Positions 23,397-31,549 of a stretch of DNA of 64,000 bases are shown one piece after another. The stretch comes from Roseinatronobacter domitianus (GTDB lineage: Bacteria; Pseudomonadota; Alphaproteobacteria; Rhodobacterales; Rhodobacteraceae). The first letter of the stretch is position 1; every line of letters starts with the position of its first letter. The stretch spans positions 115,121 to 179,120 of the forward strand of contig NZ_JALZWP010000008.1 of the NCBI RefSeq assembly GCF_023336755.1, written 5' to 3'. Both the position numbers and the translations under genes were made by a program. The notes under the pieces were generated by a model. It did no database searches. It saw only the letters and a program-made list of their open reading frames with translations, and was not told the DNA's origin.

Positions 23397-25361
23397 ATGC
23401 TCTTTGACGGCTTGCTAAGAAACAAAGCCTTTATCCGTCAGCTGATCGCTCTTCGGGACATGCGACGCGATTACAAACAGGTTTTACTGTTTATGATCGA
23501 CGTCGTGATTGTCGTGGTCGCCTTCGTGACCGTCATTGTGTTGGAGAACGCAAGCGGCATTGCACAGGCCGGTGTCGCTGCCCATTTGGGCGCGCTGGCA
23601 TCCTTGGTGTCGGTTGCCGCAGTCGGATCATGGGCGTTGGGATTGCCCAAGGTTCAACTGAAATCTTATGAAGCGCGCGGCATGGCCCGAAGCGCGGGGC
23701 TGGGCGGTCTGCTTGGGATCACCGCCTGGGGTCTGAATGTCTTTATTGGCTATGACATAACCGGGTCTGGCCCAGTCTTGCTAGCCAGTCTGTTCATGAT
23801 CGGCTCTGTCCTTGTGCGCCTGCTGATGTTGCGGCTTGTGCGCGGGTTGTATGGGCTGGACATTCCGGTCCGGAATGTTCTGATTTACGGGGCCGGAACG
23901 ACCGGTATGCAGCTTGCGCTTGCGCTGCGCCCCGACATTGGAACGCGGGTTATCGGCTTTGTCGATGACAACAAGGTGTTGCAAAGCGTCAGCGTGGCGG
24001 GTCTGCCGGTGTTCCCTGTCAGTGCGGTGGCGGCGGTGGCACAATATAATGATGTGAAGCGAATTTTACTGGCCATGCCGTCTGTCAGCCGCCCCAAACT
24101 GGCGCGTATTGCCCGCAGGCTGGGCGATTTGGGACTGGAAGTGCACAGCGTTCCGTCATTCGCGCAGCTTGTGGGCGAAGAACGGCTTGTCAACTCGCTG
24201 GAGAAAGTGCTGCCCGACGCTTTCCTGGGCCGCAAGGCTCTGGACGAAACACTCATGGACGCGCGCGACCACTATGCCGGAAAATGCGTTCTGGTATCTG
24301 GGGCTGGTGGGTCCATCGGGTCGGAACTGTGCCGACAGGTGCTTCAGTGCAATCCAGCAAGGCTGGTGCTGCTGGAGGCAAGCGAACATGCGCTTTACCA
24401 AATTCAAGGCGAATTGTCGGAAATTGTGCGCCACACGACCTGCCAGATCGTGCCGCTTCTGGGCACTGTTACCAATCGCCGGTCTATGACGGCCGCGCTC
24501 GAAACGCATGGCGTGCAGATTGTCATCCATGCAGCAGCTTACAAGCATGTGCCTTTGGTCGAAGGAAATGTATTAGCCGGGGTCGTCAACAATGTATTTG
24601 GCACGGTGCAGCTTGCGCAGGCCGCCGCAGCGGTCGGAGTGGACCATTTCGTGCTTGTCTCTACCGATAAGGCCGTGCGCCCGGTGGGAACGATGGGGGC
24701 CACGAAACGACTGGCAGAATTGGTCGTTGCCGATCTGGCGCGCTCGGCGCAAGCTATGGCCATCCCATCGAAAACGGTGTTTTGCATGGTCCGTTTCGGC
24801 AACGTGCTGGGATCATCTGGGTCGGTCATCCCCCGGTTTCAGGAACAGATCACAAGTGGCGGGCCAGTGACGCTGACCCATCCCGACATGACCCGCTATT
24901 TCATGACCATGCAGGAAGCCACGCAGCTTGTGCTGCGCGCCGGTGCAATGGCACAAGGTGGCGAGGTGTTCTTGCTGGACATGGGAGAGCCCGTTCGGGT
25001 GGCCGATCTTGCGCGCCGCATGATCGAAGCTGCGGGTTATACCGTGCGCGACACCGAAACGCCTTCAGGCGACATAGAGATCGCGATCACGGCCTTGCGC
25101 CCCGGCGAAAAGCTGACAGAGCAAGTCTCGATCACGCAGCGGCAAAGCCCGACCCGCCATCCCAAGATATTCGTGGCAGAGGAGCTGGGCTTGTCTGCGT
25201 CAGAGCTTCAGGATGCACTGGGGCAACTGCGCAAGGCGGTCTCCAAAGGCGATGTGGATGCGGCACGCAAGGGTCTGATGCACTGGGTCGCCAAGGATCT
25301 TGAGGCGCTGGCGGTGGATGGCGAAAACCCGACCGGGCAAACCGCAGGACATGCCGGGTAA
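23397..25361 (+). CDS. Membrane-bound nucleotide-sugar dehydratase (FlaA1/CapD/PglF type)
   Basis: The 654-residue protein has four N-terminal membrane helices (residues about 25-160), a CoA-binding-like Rossmann linker with VLIYGAGTTGMQLALAL, and a C-terminal long SDR domain with VLVSGAGGSIGSELCRQVL. The active site reads STDKAVRPVGTMGATKR. Methionine replaces the usual tyrosine before the lysine, the hallmark of 4,6-dehydratases of the PglF/WbpM group acting on UDP-N-acetyl sugars. It would start synthesis of a deoxy-amino sugar for a surface glycan. The ATG at 23397 is chosen over an in-frame ATG 132 bases upstream because it fits the family start. Confidence 0.9.
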   Translation: MLFDGLLRNKAFIRQLIALRDMRRDYKQVLLFMIDVVIVVVAFVTVIVLENASGIAQAGVAAHLGALASLVSVAAVGSWALGLPKVQLKSYEARGMARSAGLGGLLGITAWGLNVFIGYDITGSGPVLLASLFMIGSVLVRLLMLRLVRGLYGLDIPVRNVLIYGAGTTGMQLALALRPDIGTRVIGFVDDNKVLQSVSVAGLPVFPVSAVAAVAQYNDVKRILLAMPSVSRPKLARIARRLGDLGLEVHSVPSFAQLVGEERLVNSLEKVLPDAFLGRKALDETLMDARDHYAGKCVLVSGAGGSIGSELCRQVLQCNPARLVLLEASEHALYQIQGELSEIVRHTTCQIVPLLGTVTNRRSMTAALETHGVQIVIHAAAYKHVPLVEGNVLAGVVNNVFGTVQLAQAAAAVGVDHFVLVSTDKAVRPVGTMGATKRLAELVVADLARSAQAMAIPSKTVFCMVRFGNVLGSSGSVIPRFQEQITSGGPVTLTHPDMTRYFMTMQEATQLVLRAGAMAQGGEVFLLDMGEPVRVADLARRMIEAAGYTVRDTETPSGDIEIAITALRPGEKLTEQVSITQRQSPTRHPKIFVAEELGLSASELQDALGQLRKAVSKGDVDAARKGLMHWVAKDLEALAVDGENPTGQTAGHAG

Positions 25362-25478
25362 ATCGCGCATTTTGGTGGTCTGTGTCAGAATTCATGTCAT
25401 GACCTGACAAAGATTTTAAGGGCTTGTTCATGCCTGCGACCAATACTGCGAGACACGCTATGGTTTTGTGCTTGCGGT
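25362..25478 (+). promoter_or_regulatory. Short gap upstream of the hybrid kinase
   Basis: The 117 bases between the dehydratase stop and the kinase start contain spaced inverted hexamers, TGTCAG (25383) and CTGACA (25404). They are too far apart to be a terminator and not obviously an operator. Nothing else is apparent. Confidence 0.2.
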
Positions 25479-27686
25479 ATGACAGTCCCGGTTCGTTTTG
25501 CAGATATGCTCACCAAGGAACGCCGCGCCCGTTTGCGCGCGGAACGTTTGTATGAACAGCTCCGGGCAGAGTTGAACGCCGCGAATGAGAAGCTGCGCGG
25601 CCATGCCTATGCGTTGTCTGAACAGGTCATGGCCCAGCGGCAGGAACTGGATATCGTTCGTCAACACGCGGTTGCGCTGGAAGATGTGAATGAAAAGGCC
25701 GCCCAGGACCTTCAGGTCGCGAATTCCGAAGTGGACCTTGCCAATCTGCGCTTGCGTGAAGCGATTGAAACCATGCCGGATGGTTTTGCCGTGTTCGACT
25801 CGGAGCAATGCCTTGTGATGGCCAATCAGGCCTATCTGGGGGTGTTTCGGGATTTTCCCGAAGTTGAACGGGGCATCCGCTACACCCGCATCCTCGAAAT
25901 TTGCGCCTATGAAGGGCTGGCCGTGCTTGACGGCGATGACCCGGGCATCTGGGTCGAAGACATGCGGACGCGCTGGGCGTCGCAGTATATCTCTCCGCGG
26001 GAGTTGCATTTCATCAATGGTATGAGTGTGCGCTTGATGGATCGGCGTGTGCCAAATGGCGATTATGTCTCGCTTGTGCGCAACATAACAGAATCGTTGC
26101 GCTATCAGGCCGAACTGATCGAAGCGCAGGAGCGGGCAGAGGCTGCGGCACAAGCCAAATCCGCCTTCCTTGCAAACATGAGCCACGAGATTCGCACGCC
26201 CATGAATGGCGTCGTCGGCATGGCAGACCTGTTGGCAGAAACCCGTCTGGACAGCGAACAGCGCATGTTTACCGATACGATCCGTTCCAGCGGGCAGGCA
26301 CTTGTCACCATCATCAATGACATTCTTGATTTCTCGAAAATGGATGCGGGGCGCATGGAACTGCACCCCGAACCATTCGATCTGGAAAAGACCATCCATG
26401 AGGTGCTGACGTTGCTCGCGCCCTCTGCCCGCGCCAAGGGCATAGAGTTGATCCTCGATTATGACATGTTCCTTGCGCGCGATCTTTGTGCTGATGCGGG
26501 GCGTTTGCGCCAAGTGTTGACCAACCTGGTCGGCAATGCCGTGAAGTTCACCGACAGCGGCTATGTTCTGGTGCGCGCCGTGGGGGTTGGCATGTCGGCA
26601 GAAGGGCATGTCGTGCACCTGACGGTAGAGGATACCGGGATCGGAATTGCGCCGGAAAACCAGGAACATGTCTTTGCGGAATTCCAGCAGGTCGAAGAAG
26701 CCGCCAACCGCCGCTTTGAAGGCACCGGGCTGGGCCTTGCGATTACCCGGCGCATCATTTCCCTTATGGCGGGCAAGATGTGGCTGGAATCGGAACTGGG
26801 TGTCGGGTCGTGTTTTGGCGTGTCCTTGTCCTTGCCGGGCGCTGACACCGGGACAATGCAACCCGCCTTTCCGAAAGGGATCGCTCGGGCTTTGCTGGTC
26901 AGCGATCATCTTATCAGTCGCGGAATAATTGAACGGCAGTTGCAATCCGCCCATGTTCAGACCATGACCGCGACGCAGCCAGAAACAGCAACCAAGCTCG
27001 CCCGTCAGGACGCTCCGGATGTGGTCGTTCTGGACCATGACCTGTCAGAGGCCGACGCCGTCACCGTGTTGTCTAAACTGCGACAAGTTTTGCCCGCATG
27101 TCCCGTGGTGCTGCTCTGTGCGACCGTCACCGACGCAACACAGGCATTGGCACATGACTCCAATCTGGTTGCTCTGTCCAAGCCGCTCTTGTGGCGCGAT
27201 CTGTGTTCCGCTCTGGCCCGGTTGCAAGGGCAATATACGAATTCGGGGCAACCGCCTGCACAACCCGAAAATCGGCCCGCGCCGACACAGCGAAAGCTGA
27301 AAGTGCTTTATGCAGAAGACAACGCTACAAACCGGCTGGTCTTTGGCAAGATGGTGCGCAACCTGCCATTGGACCTGACCTTGGCGGAAAACGGGCGCGA
27401 AGCGGTTGAGTGCTTCATGCAGTCGCCGCCGGACCTGATTTTCATGGATATTTCCATGCCAGAGATGGATGGCCGCGAAGCAACATGCCGCATTCGCCAA
27501 CTTCCGGGCGGGGCGGATATACCGATTATCGCGCTCACCGCCCACGCCTTGCGAGAGGAGATCGACAAGATAATGGCGGCTGGCATGAACGCCACGCTTA
27601 CCAAGCCGTTGCGCAAGGCGGTTTTGCTAGAAGCTCTGCAAAATCATGCGCCGCCGGGTGTCTTGTTCTCGGCAGGGCCGGAATAA
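25479..27686 (+). CDS. Hybrid sensor histidine kinase with two receiver domains
   Basis: The 735-residue protein has no membrane helix, so it is probably cytoplasmic. Residues 10-95 are a charged coiled coil, about 95-205 a PAS-like domain (LREAIETMPDGFAVFD), and about 225-290 HisKA with His236 in SHEIRTPMNG. The ATPase domain reaches about residue 455 (NLVGNAVKFTD, VEDTGIGI, GTGLGLAI). A first receiver-like domain (about 468-580) keeps Asp519 and Lys568 but has a weak acidic pocket. The second (about 606-722) is canonical, with YAEDN, Asp657 and TKPL. Its partner and signal are unknown. A link to the preceding glycan genes is possible but rests on position only. Confidence 0.9.
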   Translation: MTVPVRFADMLTKERRARLRAERLYEQLRAELNAANEKLRGHAYALSEQVMAQRQELDIVRQHAVALEDVNEKAAQDLQVANSEVDLANLRLREAIETMPDGFAVFDSEQCLVMANQAYLGVFRDFPEVERGIRYTRILEICAYEGLAVLDGDDPGIWVEDMRTRWASQYISPRELHFINGMSVRLMDRRVPNGDYVSLVRNITESLRYQAELIEAQERAEAAAQAKSAFLANMSHEIRTPMNGVVGMADLLAETRLDSEQRMFTDTIRSSGQALVTIINDILDFSKMDAGRMELHPEPFDLEKTIHEVLTLLAPSARAKGIELILDYDMFLARDLCADAGRLRQVLTNLVGNAVKFTDSGYVLVRAVGVGMSAEGHVVHLTVEDTGIGIAPENQEHVFAEFQQVEEAANRRFEGTGLGLAITRRIISLMAGKMWLESELGVGSCFGVSLSLPGADTGTMQPAFPKGIARALLVSDHLISRGIIERQLQSAHVQTMTATQPETATKLARQDAPDVVVLDHDLSEADAVTVLSKLRQVLPACPVVLLCATVTDATQALAHDSNLVALSKPLLWRDLCSALARLQGQYTNSGQPPAQPENRPAPTQRKLKVLYAEDNATNRLVFGKMVRNLPLDLTLAENGREAVECFMQSPPDLIFMDISMPEMDGREATCRIRQLPGGADIPIIALTAHALREEIDKIMAAGMNATLTKPLRKAVLLEALQNHAPPGVLFSAGPE

Positions 27687-27717
27687 TCCAGCGCCTGCCG
27701 CTTTGGGGCGTATCGGG

Positions 27718-29073
27718 TCAAACCGCCGAACTATGGCCGGTCTTTTCCATTGCATAAGCGTCAAACACAGTGGCGATCATGCGTGTCAGCGGTCGGCCTT
27801 CTGGCGGTATGCCAAGCACGTCACCTTCACGGGTCACGAACGAACCGAATTTGGCTTTGACCGTGTCAAAAAGCGTTTCCACCTCCGCAGGCGGTGCGCC
27901 GAATTGCTCGGTCAACTCTGTCAGGGACACCCGGAAATCGCACATCAGGGCTTCAATCGCACGCCCGCGCCAGATGTCGGCAGGGGTAAAGACATGGCCG
28001 CGCGTGGTCGAAAACTCGCCCGCCTGCACGGATTTTTTCCAAGCCGCAGTTGCCGGAGCGTTTTGCGCATAGCCTTGGGGAAACCGAGAAATCGATGATG
28101 CACCAAGCCCGATCAGCACCGGGGCCAGATCGTCGGTATAGCCTTGGAAGTTGCGCCGCAGCACGCCGGCTTTTGCGGCCTTTGACATGCCATCATGGGG
28201 GCGGGCGAAATGGTCGATCCCGATCTCGTCATAGCCATCCCACATGAACAGGCGGCGCGCGGTGTCGAACAATTCCAACCGTTCTTCGGGGCGGGGCAGG
28301 GTGTCAGAAGGAATCATCTGCTGCCGACGCGCCATCCACGGAACATGCGCATAACCGTAAAGAGCAACCCGGTCGGGGCTAAGCGTGAGCAGCTTCTGCA
28401 CCGAATCGGCAATCCGTTTCGGGGTCTGATGCGGCAAACCATACAGGATATCTGCGTTCAGGCTTGCAATGCCGCGCGCGCGAATCGCATCGACCGTGTT
28501 CTTCGTGATCTCAAAGCTTTGGTCGCGCCCGATGACCGCTTGGATTTCGGCGTCAAAATCCTGCACCCCAATAGAGGCGCGGGTCATTCCAGCCTCTGCA
28601 AGGGCATCAAGCCGGACTTCGTCAATCTCGTTGGGGTCAATCTCGACAGAGAATTCGCCCCCTTCGGCCAGTGGCGCGATGTCAAAGGCCAGCGCCGCGA
28701 TGGCGCGCATCTCGTCGGCGGGCAGCATTGTCGGTGTCCCACCACCCCAATGCAGGCGCGACAGCTCAACCCCTTCGGGCAGGATGCGCCGCAGCATTTC
28801 CAGCTCATCTTTGAGCGTCTGCGCATAAGCGATCACGGGCGCGTCCGAACTGGTGCCCTGCGTGCGACAGGCGCAGAACCAGCACAGCCTGCGGCAGAAC
28901 GGCACATGCAGGTAAAGCGATATCTGCGAACCGGGGGCGATCTGGCCGATCCAGTTGGCGAATGTCTGGCCTGTCAAGCCGGCGCTGAATTGCGGTGCGG
29001 TTGGGTAGCTTGTGTACCGCGGCACACGTGCGTCAAACAGACCGAGCTTTGAAAGTTGCGAAACATGTTTCAT
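27718..29073 (-). CDS. hemN: Oxygen-independent coproporphyrinogen III oxidase
   Basis: The 451-residue radical-SAM enzyme makes protoporphyrinogen precursors for heme (and bacteriochlorophyll where present) without oxygen. The cluster motif is CRRLCWFCAC (CxxxCxxC), preceded by SLYLHVPF and followed by LHWGGGTPTML. The start MKHVSQLSKLGLFDARVPRYTSYPTAP matches the family. An FNR box is centred about 40 bases upstream of the ATG and a TATTCT -10 element lies seven bases before it, so the transcript may begin at the ATG itself. It diverges from fnrL and converges with the hybrid kinase. Confidence 0.95.
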   Translation of the reverse strand: MKHVSQLSKLGLFDARVPRYTSYPTAPQFSAGLTGQTFANWIGQIAPGSQISLYLHVPFCRRLCWFCACRTQGTSSDAPVIAYAQTLKDELEMLRRILPEGVELSRLHWGGGTPTMLPADEMRAIAALAFDIAPLAEGGEFSVEIDPNEIDEVRLDALAEAGMTRASIGVQDFDAEIQAVIGRDQSFEITKNTVDAIRARGIASLNADILYGLPHQTPKRIADSVQKLLTLSPDRVALYGYAHVPWMARRQQMIPSDTLPRPEERLELFDTARRLFMWDGYDEIGIDHFARPHDGMSKAAKAGVLRRNFQGYTDDLAPVLIGLGASSISRFPQGYAQNAPATAAWKKSVQAGEFSTTRGHVFTPADIWRGRAIEALMCDFRVSLTELTEQFGAPPAEVETLFDTVKAKFGSFVTREGDVLGIPPEGRPLTRMIATVFDAYAMEKTGHSSAV

Positions 29074-29079
29074 GTGTCT

Positions 29080-29120
29080 AGAATACAAGACAGTTCCACA
29101 ATTTCCTTGATGTAGATCAA
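29080..29120 (-). promoter_or_regulatory. FNR box and class II promoter of hemN (shared with fnrL)
   Basis: TTGATGTAGATCAA at 29107-29120 is a perfect TTGAT-N4-ATCAA FNR site. Reading leftward, TATTCT (29085-29080) fits a -10 hexamer. Counting from it puts +1 at about 29073, the A of the hemN ATG, and the box centre near -41, the normal spacing for FNR activation. Reading rightward, the same box ends five bases before the fnrL ATG, which would suit repression. Confidence 0.85.
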
Positions 29121-29125
29121 TCCTG

Positions 29126-29878
29126 ATGACACGCGCCTCCTCGACAACCAAAACATATAATCAGGATTGCTCTGATTGCCCGATCCGTCATCGTGCCGTC
29201 TGCGCGCGCTGCGAGGGCGACGAGCTGGAGCAACTGGAGCAGATTAAGTATTACCGCAGTTTTGAGGCTGGCCAGACCGTTGTCTGGGCGGGTGACAGCA
29301 TGGATTTTGTCGCCTCTGTCGTGACCGGCATTGCGACCCTGTCCCAGACAATGGAGGACGGGCGCCGCCAGATGGTCGGGCTGTTGCTGCCATCGGATTT
29401 CATTGGCCGACCGGGACGCGAGACATCTGCCTATGACGTGACTGCGGCAACCGACACAGTGATGTGCTGCTTCCGCAGAAAACCCTTTGAAGACATGATG
29501 TTGCGCACGCCGCATATCGGGCAGCGCCTGTTGGAAATGACGCTGGACGAACTGGATGCCGCGCGCGAATGGATGCTGCTTCTGGGCCGCAAAACCGCGC
29601 GCGAAAAGATTGCCAGTCTGCTGACGATCATCGCTCGGCGCGATGCGTCCTTGCAACTGAGCATGGCCGATGGTGAGCTTAGCTTCGACTTGCCGCTGAC
29701 CCGTGAAGCAATGTCCGAATATCTGGGCCTGACGCTTGAAACGGTCAGCCGCCAGATGTCGAGCCTGCGCAAAGAAGGGTTGATCGTGACCGAGGGTAAA
29801 CGCCACATCACGATCCCTGACTTCGACCGCCTTCTGGAAGAAACCGGCGACGATTCGGACGGTGGCTTCCTAGTCTGA
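29126..29878 (+). CDS. fnrL: Crp/Fnr-family oxygen-responsive regulator FnrL
   Basis: The 250-residue regulator has clustered N-terminal cysteines (Cys15, Cys18, Cys26, Cys29 in QDCSDCPIRHRAVCARCE) and a central MCCFRRKPFE. Together these can hold the oxygen-labile 4Fe-4S cluster. A cyclic-nucleotide-like barrel and dimer helix follow (RLLEMTLDELDAAREWML), then the helix-turn-helix REAMSEYLGLTLETVSRQMS, whose E-xx-SR reads FNR boxes. It matches Rhodobacter FnrL strongly. No Shine-Dalgarno is visible before the ATG; in-frame extension is blocked by a stop at 29108. Its targets here should be hemN, cco genes and itself. Confidence 0.95.
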   Translation: MTRASSTTKTYNQDCSDCPIRHRAVCARCEGDELEQLEQIKYYRSFEAGQTVVWAGDSMDFVASVVTGIATLSQTMEDGRRQMVGLLLPSDFIGRPGRETSAYDVTAATDTVMCCFRRKPFEDMMLRTPHIGQRLLEMTLDELDAAREWMLLLGRKTAREKIASLLTIIARRDASLQLSMADGELSFDLPLTREAMSEYLGLTLETVSRQMSSLRKEGLIVTEGKRHITIPDFDRLLEETGDDSDGGFLV

Positions 29879-29924
29879 CCGAACTTGTCCTACGCCGCAA
29901 ACTTGACCAGCCAATGCCACATTG

Positions 29925-30419
29925 ATGGCATATTGCGGTGTCAACCTGGCCAATCAATTTAACGCAGTCCGGGGGCAGGGCGTGTTCGACTGGGACAAGG
30001 ATCAGGAAAGTTTGGTGGCCGCATCCGCAGAGCCGCAAATGATTGACAGTGCGTCGGGTCCAACCCGTTTGCGCGGCAGGCTGGGGCTGGGGCTGCTGGG
30101 CTTGGTCATAATGCTCGGCTTTGCCTATGAGAAGAATCTGCTCTCTCAAGTGCGCGGTGCGTCCAGCATTGGCCTGACCTTGTTCGATCAACCTAGCTTC
30201 GCGTCGGTGGTCGTAACCCTTCCCGAAGGGCTTGTTGCCTATGATGATGCACAGGCGCATGAATACCTTCGTGGTTTGCGATTGGCCGATAGGGCGACCC
30301 TGCAAGGTTATGCGGTGCGGGTCAGGTCCGATTTGGCACATGCTGACGCAATGCTCGCCCCCTACTTCCGGGATGCCGAGACGCTGATCCTAACCGAACT
30401 GACCCGCCGGGCTGACTAG
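29925..30419 (+). CDS. Hypothetical protein with one membrane helix
   Basis: I do not recognise this 164-residue product. It has a hydrophilic N-terminus of about 50 residues, one hydrophobic segment (LGLGLLGLVIMLGFAYE, about residues 54-70), and a C-terminal region of about 90 residues that is probably periplasmic and mixed in charge (VVVTLPEGLVAYDDAQAHEY). It is cotranscribable with fnrL, 46 bases downstream, and ends against the terminator shared with usp. The position inside the conserved fnrL-usp-cco block hints at a role in low-oxygen physiology, but no domain supports a function. The start is uncertain, with TTG at 29922 and ATG at 29925. Confidence 0.6.
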   Translation: MAYCGVNLANQFNAVRGQGVFDWDKDQESLVAASAEPQMIDSASGPTRLRGRLGLGLLGLVIMLGFAYEKNLLSQVRGASSIGLTLFDQPSFASVVVTLPEGLVAYDDAQAHEYLRGLRLADRATLQGYAVRVRSDLAHADAMLAPYFRDAETLILTELTRRAD

Positions 30420-30424
30420 AGCAT

Positions 30425-30458
30425 GTTGCGCAAAAGTTGCTCTCAGTTTTGCGCAAAA
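30425..30458 (+). terminator. Inverted repeat after the hypothetical gene
   Basis: TTGCGCAAAA (30425-30434) and TTTTGCGCAA (30449-30458) form a 10-bp stem with a 14-nt loop just after the stop codon at 30419. Only a mixed A-rich run follows on the plus strand, so it may end plus-strand transcripts weakly or protect their 3' ends. Confidence 0.45.
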
Positions 30459-30461
30459 AGA

Positions 30462-30495
30462 CACCCGACCACCAAAGGCTAGAGTGGGTCGGGTG
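30462..30495 (-). terminator. Rho-independent terminator of usp
   Basis: Reading leftward from usp, CACCCGACC and GGTCGGGTG pair in a 9-bp stem with a 16-nt loop, followed at once by TCTTTTT. That is a standard intrinsic terminator 20 bases after the usp stop. Confidence 0.75.
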
Positions 30496-30514
30496 CCAAT
30501 GAGCGCGACACGCC

Positions 30515-31354
30515 CTAGTGCATCATGAAAATCGGCGTCTTGGTGTCTGATAGTAAACTGCGCGTGGTGCCGCCAAGAATCGCTTGCCGCAACCGCGAAT
30601 GACTATAGGCACCTATGACCAGAAGATCGCCGGCCTTGTCGCGCATGTGACGCTGCAAGGTCTGGGCCACGCCCGCCCCTGCGCTTGCAATAACAGAGAC
30701 TTCTGCTTTCACGCCGTGCCGGGCCATCATCGTTGTTAGCAGACCGCCGGGGTCTGAACGTTCTTGCCCGTGCGAGGGCGGGTCGATGATAACAATATTC
30801 ACAAGATCGGCCGCAATCAGAAGCGGCATCGCCGCGCGGGTTGCATGAAGCGCCTCTTCGCTTTGGTTCCATGCCAGCACGATCTGGCGGAATTCTGGCA
30901 GCCCTTTCATACCATCTGGCAGGATCAGAACCGCTGCGCTGCCGTCGAACAAGGCGGCTTCTGTCACAATTTCATCTTGCGGCCCGCGCCCCTCGCCATA
31001 GGGGCAGGGCAGCAGCACAAGGTCTGAAAACCGCGCCTTCAGCCCAACATAAGACCCGATCGCCCCCATCGTCACGACAACATCCTCGGTGCTCCAGCGG
31101 ATGGGCCGTCCGTTCAGCTTTGCGCGCACGTCTTCGCGCAGGGTTTCGGCCTGACCTTGTAGCTGCTCCAGGGATTCTTGGTAGATGACGGCAGGTGCCC
31201 CGGCAAAGAAGCCGATTGGCTGTGTCGAATCGACTGCGATGCAACAAACTTCCAGGTGCGCGTCCGACCTTTGCGCCATCATGCTTGCGGTATCAAGGAA
31301 TTCGTCCAGTCCCGTTGCGGTCGTGACAAAGCTGATGATTGACTTGTAGGCCAT
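30515..31354 (-). CDS. Universal stress protein with two Usp domains
   Basis: The 279-residue protein contains two UspA-type domains. The first starts MAYKSIISFVTTATGLDEFL; the second has FRQIVLAWNQSEEALHATRAA and ends with the ATP-binding-type loop GAYSHSRLRQAILGGTTRSLL. It equals in size and place the Rhodobacter open frame of 277 residues between fnrL and ccoN. It diverges from ccoN and shares the FNR box at 31442, so anaerobic induction is likely. An in-frame ATG 126 bases further upstream would add an unrelated leader through the promoter and is not favoured. Confidence 0.9.
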   Translation of the reverse strand: MAYKSIISFVTTATGLDEFLDTASMMAQRSDAHLEVCCIAVDSTQPIGFFAGAPAVIYQESLEQLQGQAETLREDVRAKLNGRPIRWSTEDVVVTMGAIGSYVGLKARFSDLVLLPCPYGEGRGPQDEIVTEAALFDGSAAVLILPDGMKGLPEFRQIVLAWNQSEEALHATRAAMPLLIAADLVNIVIIDPPSHGQERSDPGGLLTTMMARHGVKAEVSVIASAGAGVAQTLQRHMRDKAGDLLVIGAYSHSRLRQAILGGTTRSLLSDTKTPIFMMH

Positions 31355-31441
31355 GGGTCTGCTCCTGCTTGTTTCGCCGTCACTGTTGCAGAAGTTAAGG
31401 ATCCTCGCATTGATCCGCCGCAGATTAAACCGTGTGTTTCC

Positions 31442-31455
31442 TTGACCTAGGTCAA
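31442..31455. promoter_or_regulatory. FNR box between usp and ccoN
   Basis: TTGACCTAGGTCAA is a complete 14-bp palindrome of the form TTGAC-N4-GTCAA, a known FnrL site variant in Rhodobacter cco promoters. Its centre is about 101 bases before the ccoN ATG and 94 before the usp ATG. A class II start for ccoN would fall near 31490. The -10 match there is poor. Confidence 0.85.
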
Positions 31456-31549
31456 GGTCGCAAACTCCTGCCCGTGACAAAAGGCATCATCCAAAAATGT
31501 GTTTCCCGGCGTTAGACCGGGCGCGCGAATAGAAAAAGGGACGCAGATT

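Noticed and set aside
25383..25409. TGTCAG...CTGACA inverted hexamers before the hybrid kinase
   Set aside because: Arms are short and 15 bases apart; they resemble the tct hexamers by chance, lack 11-bp phasing, and have no related gene.
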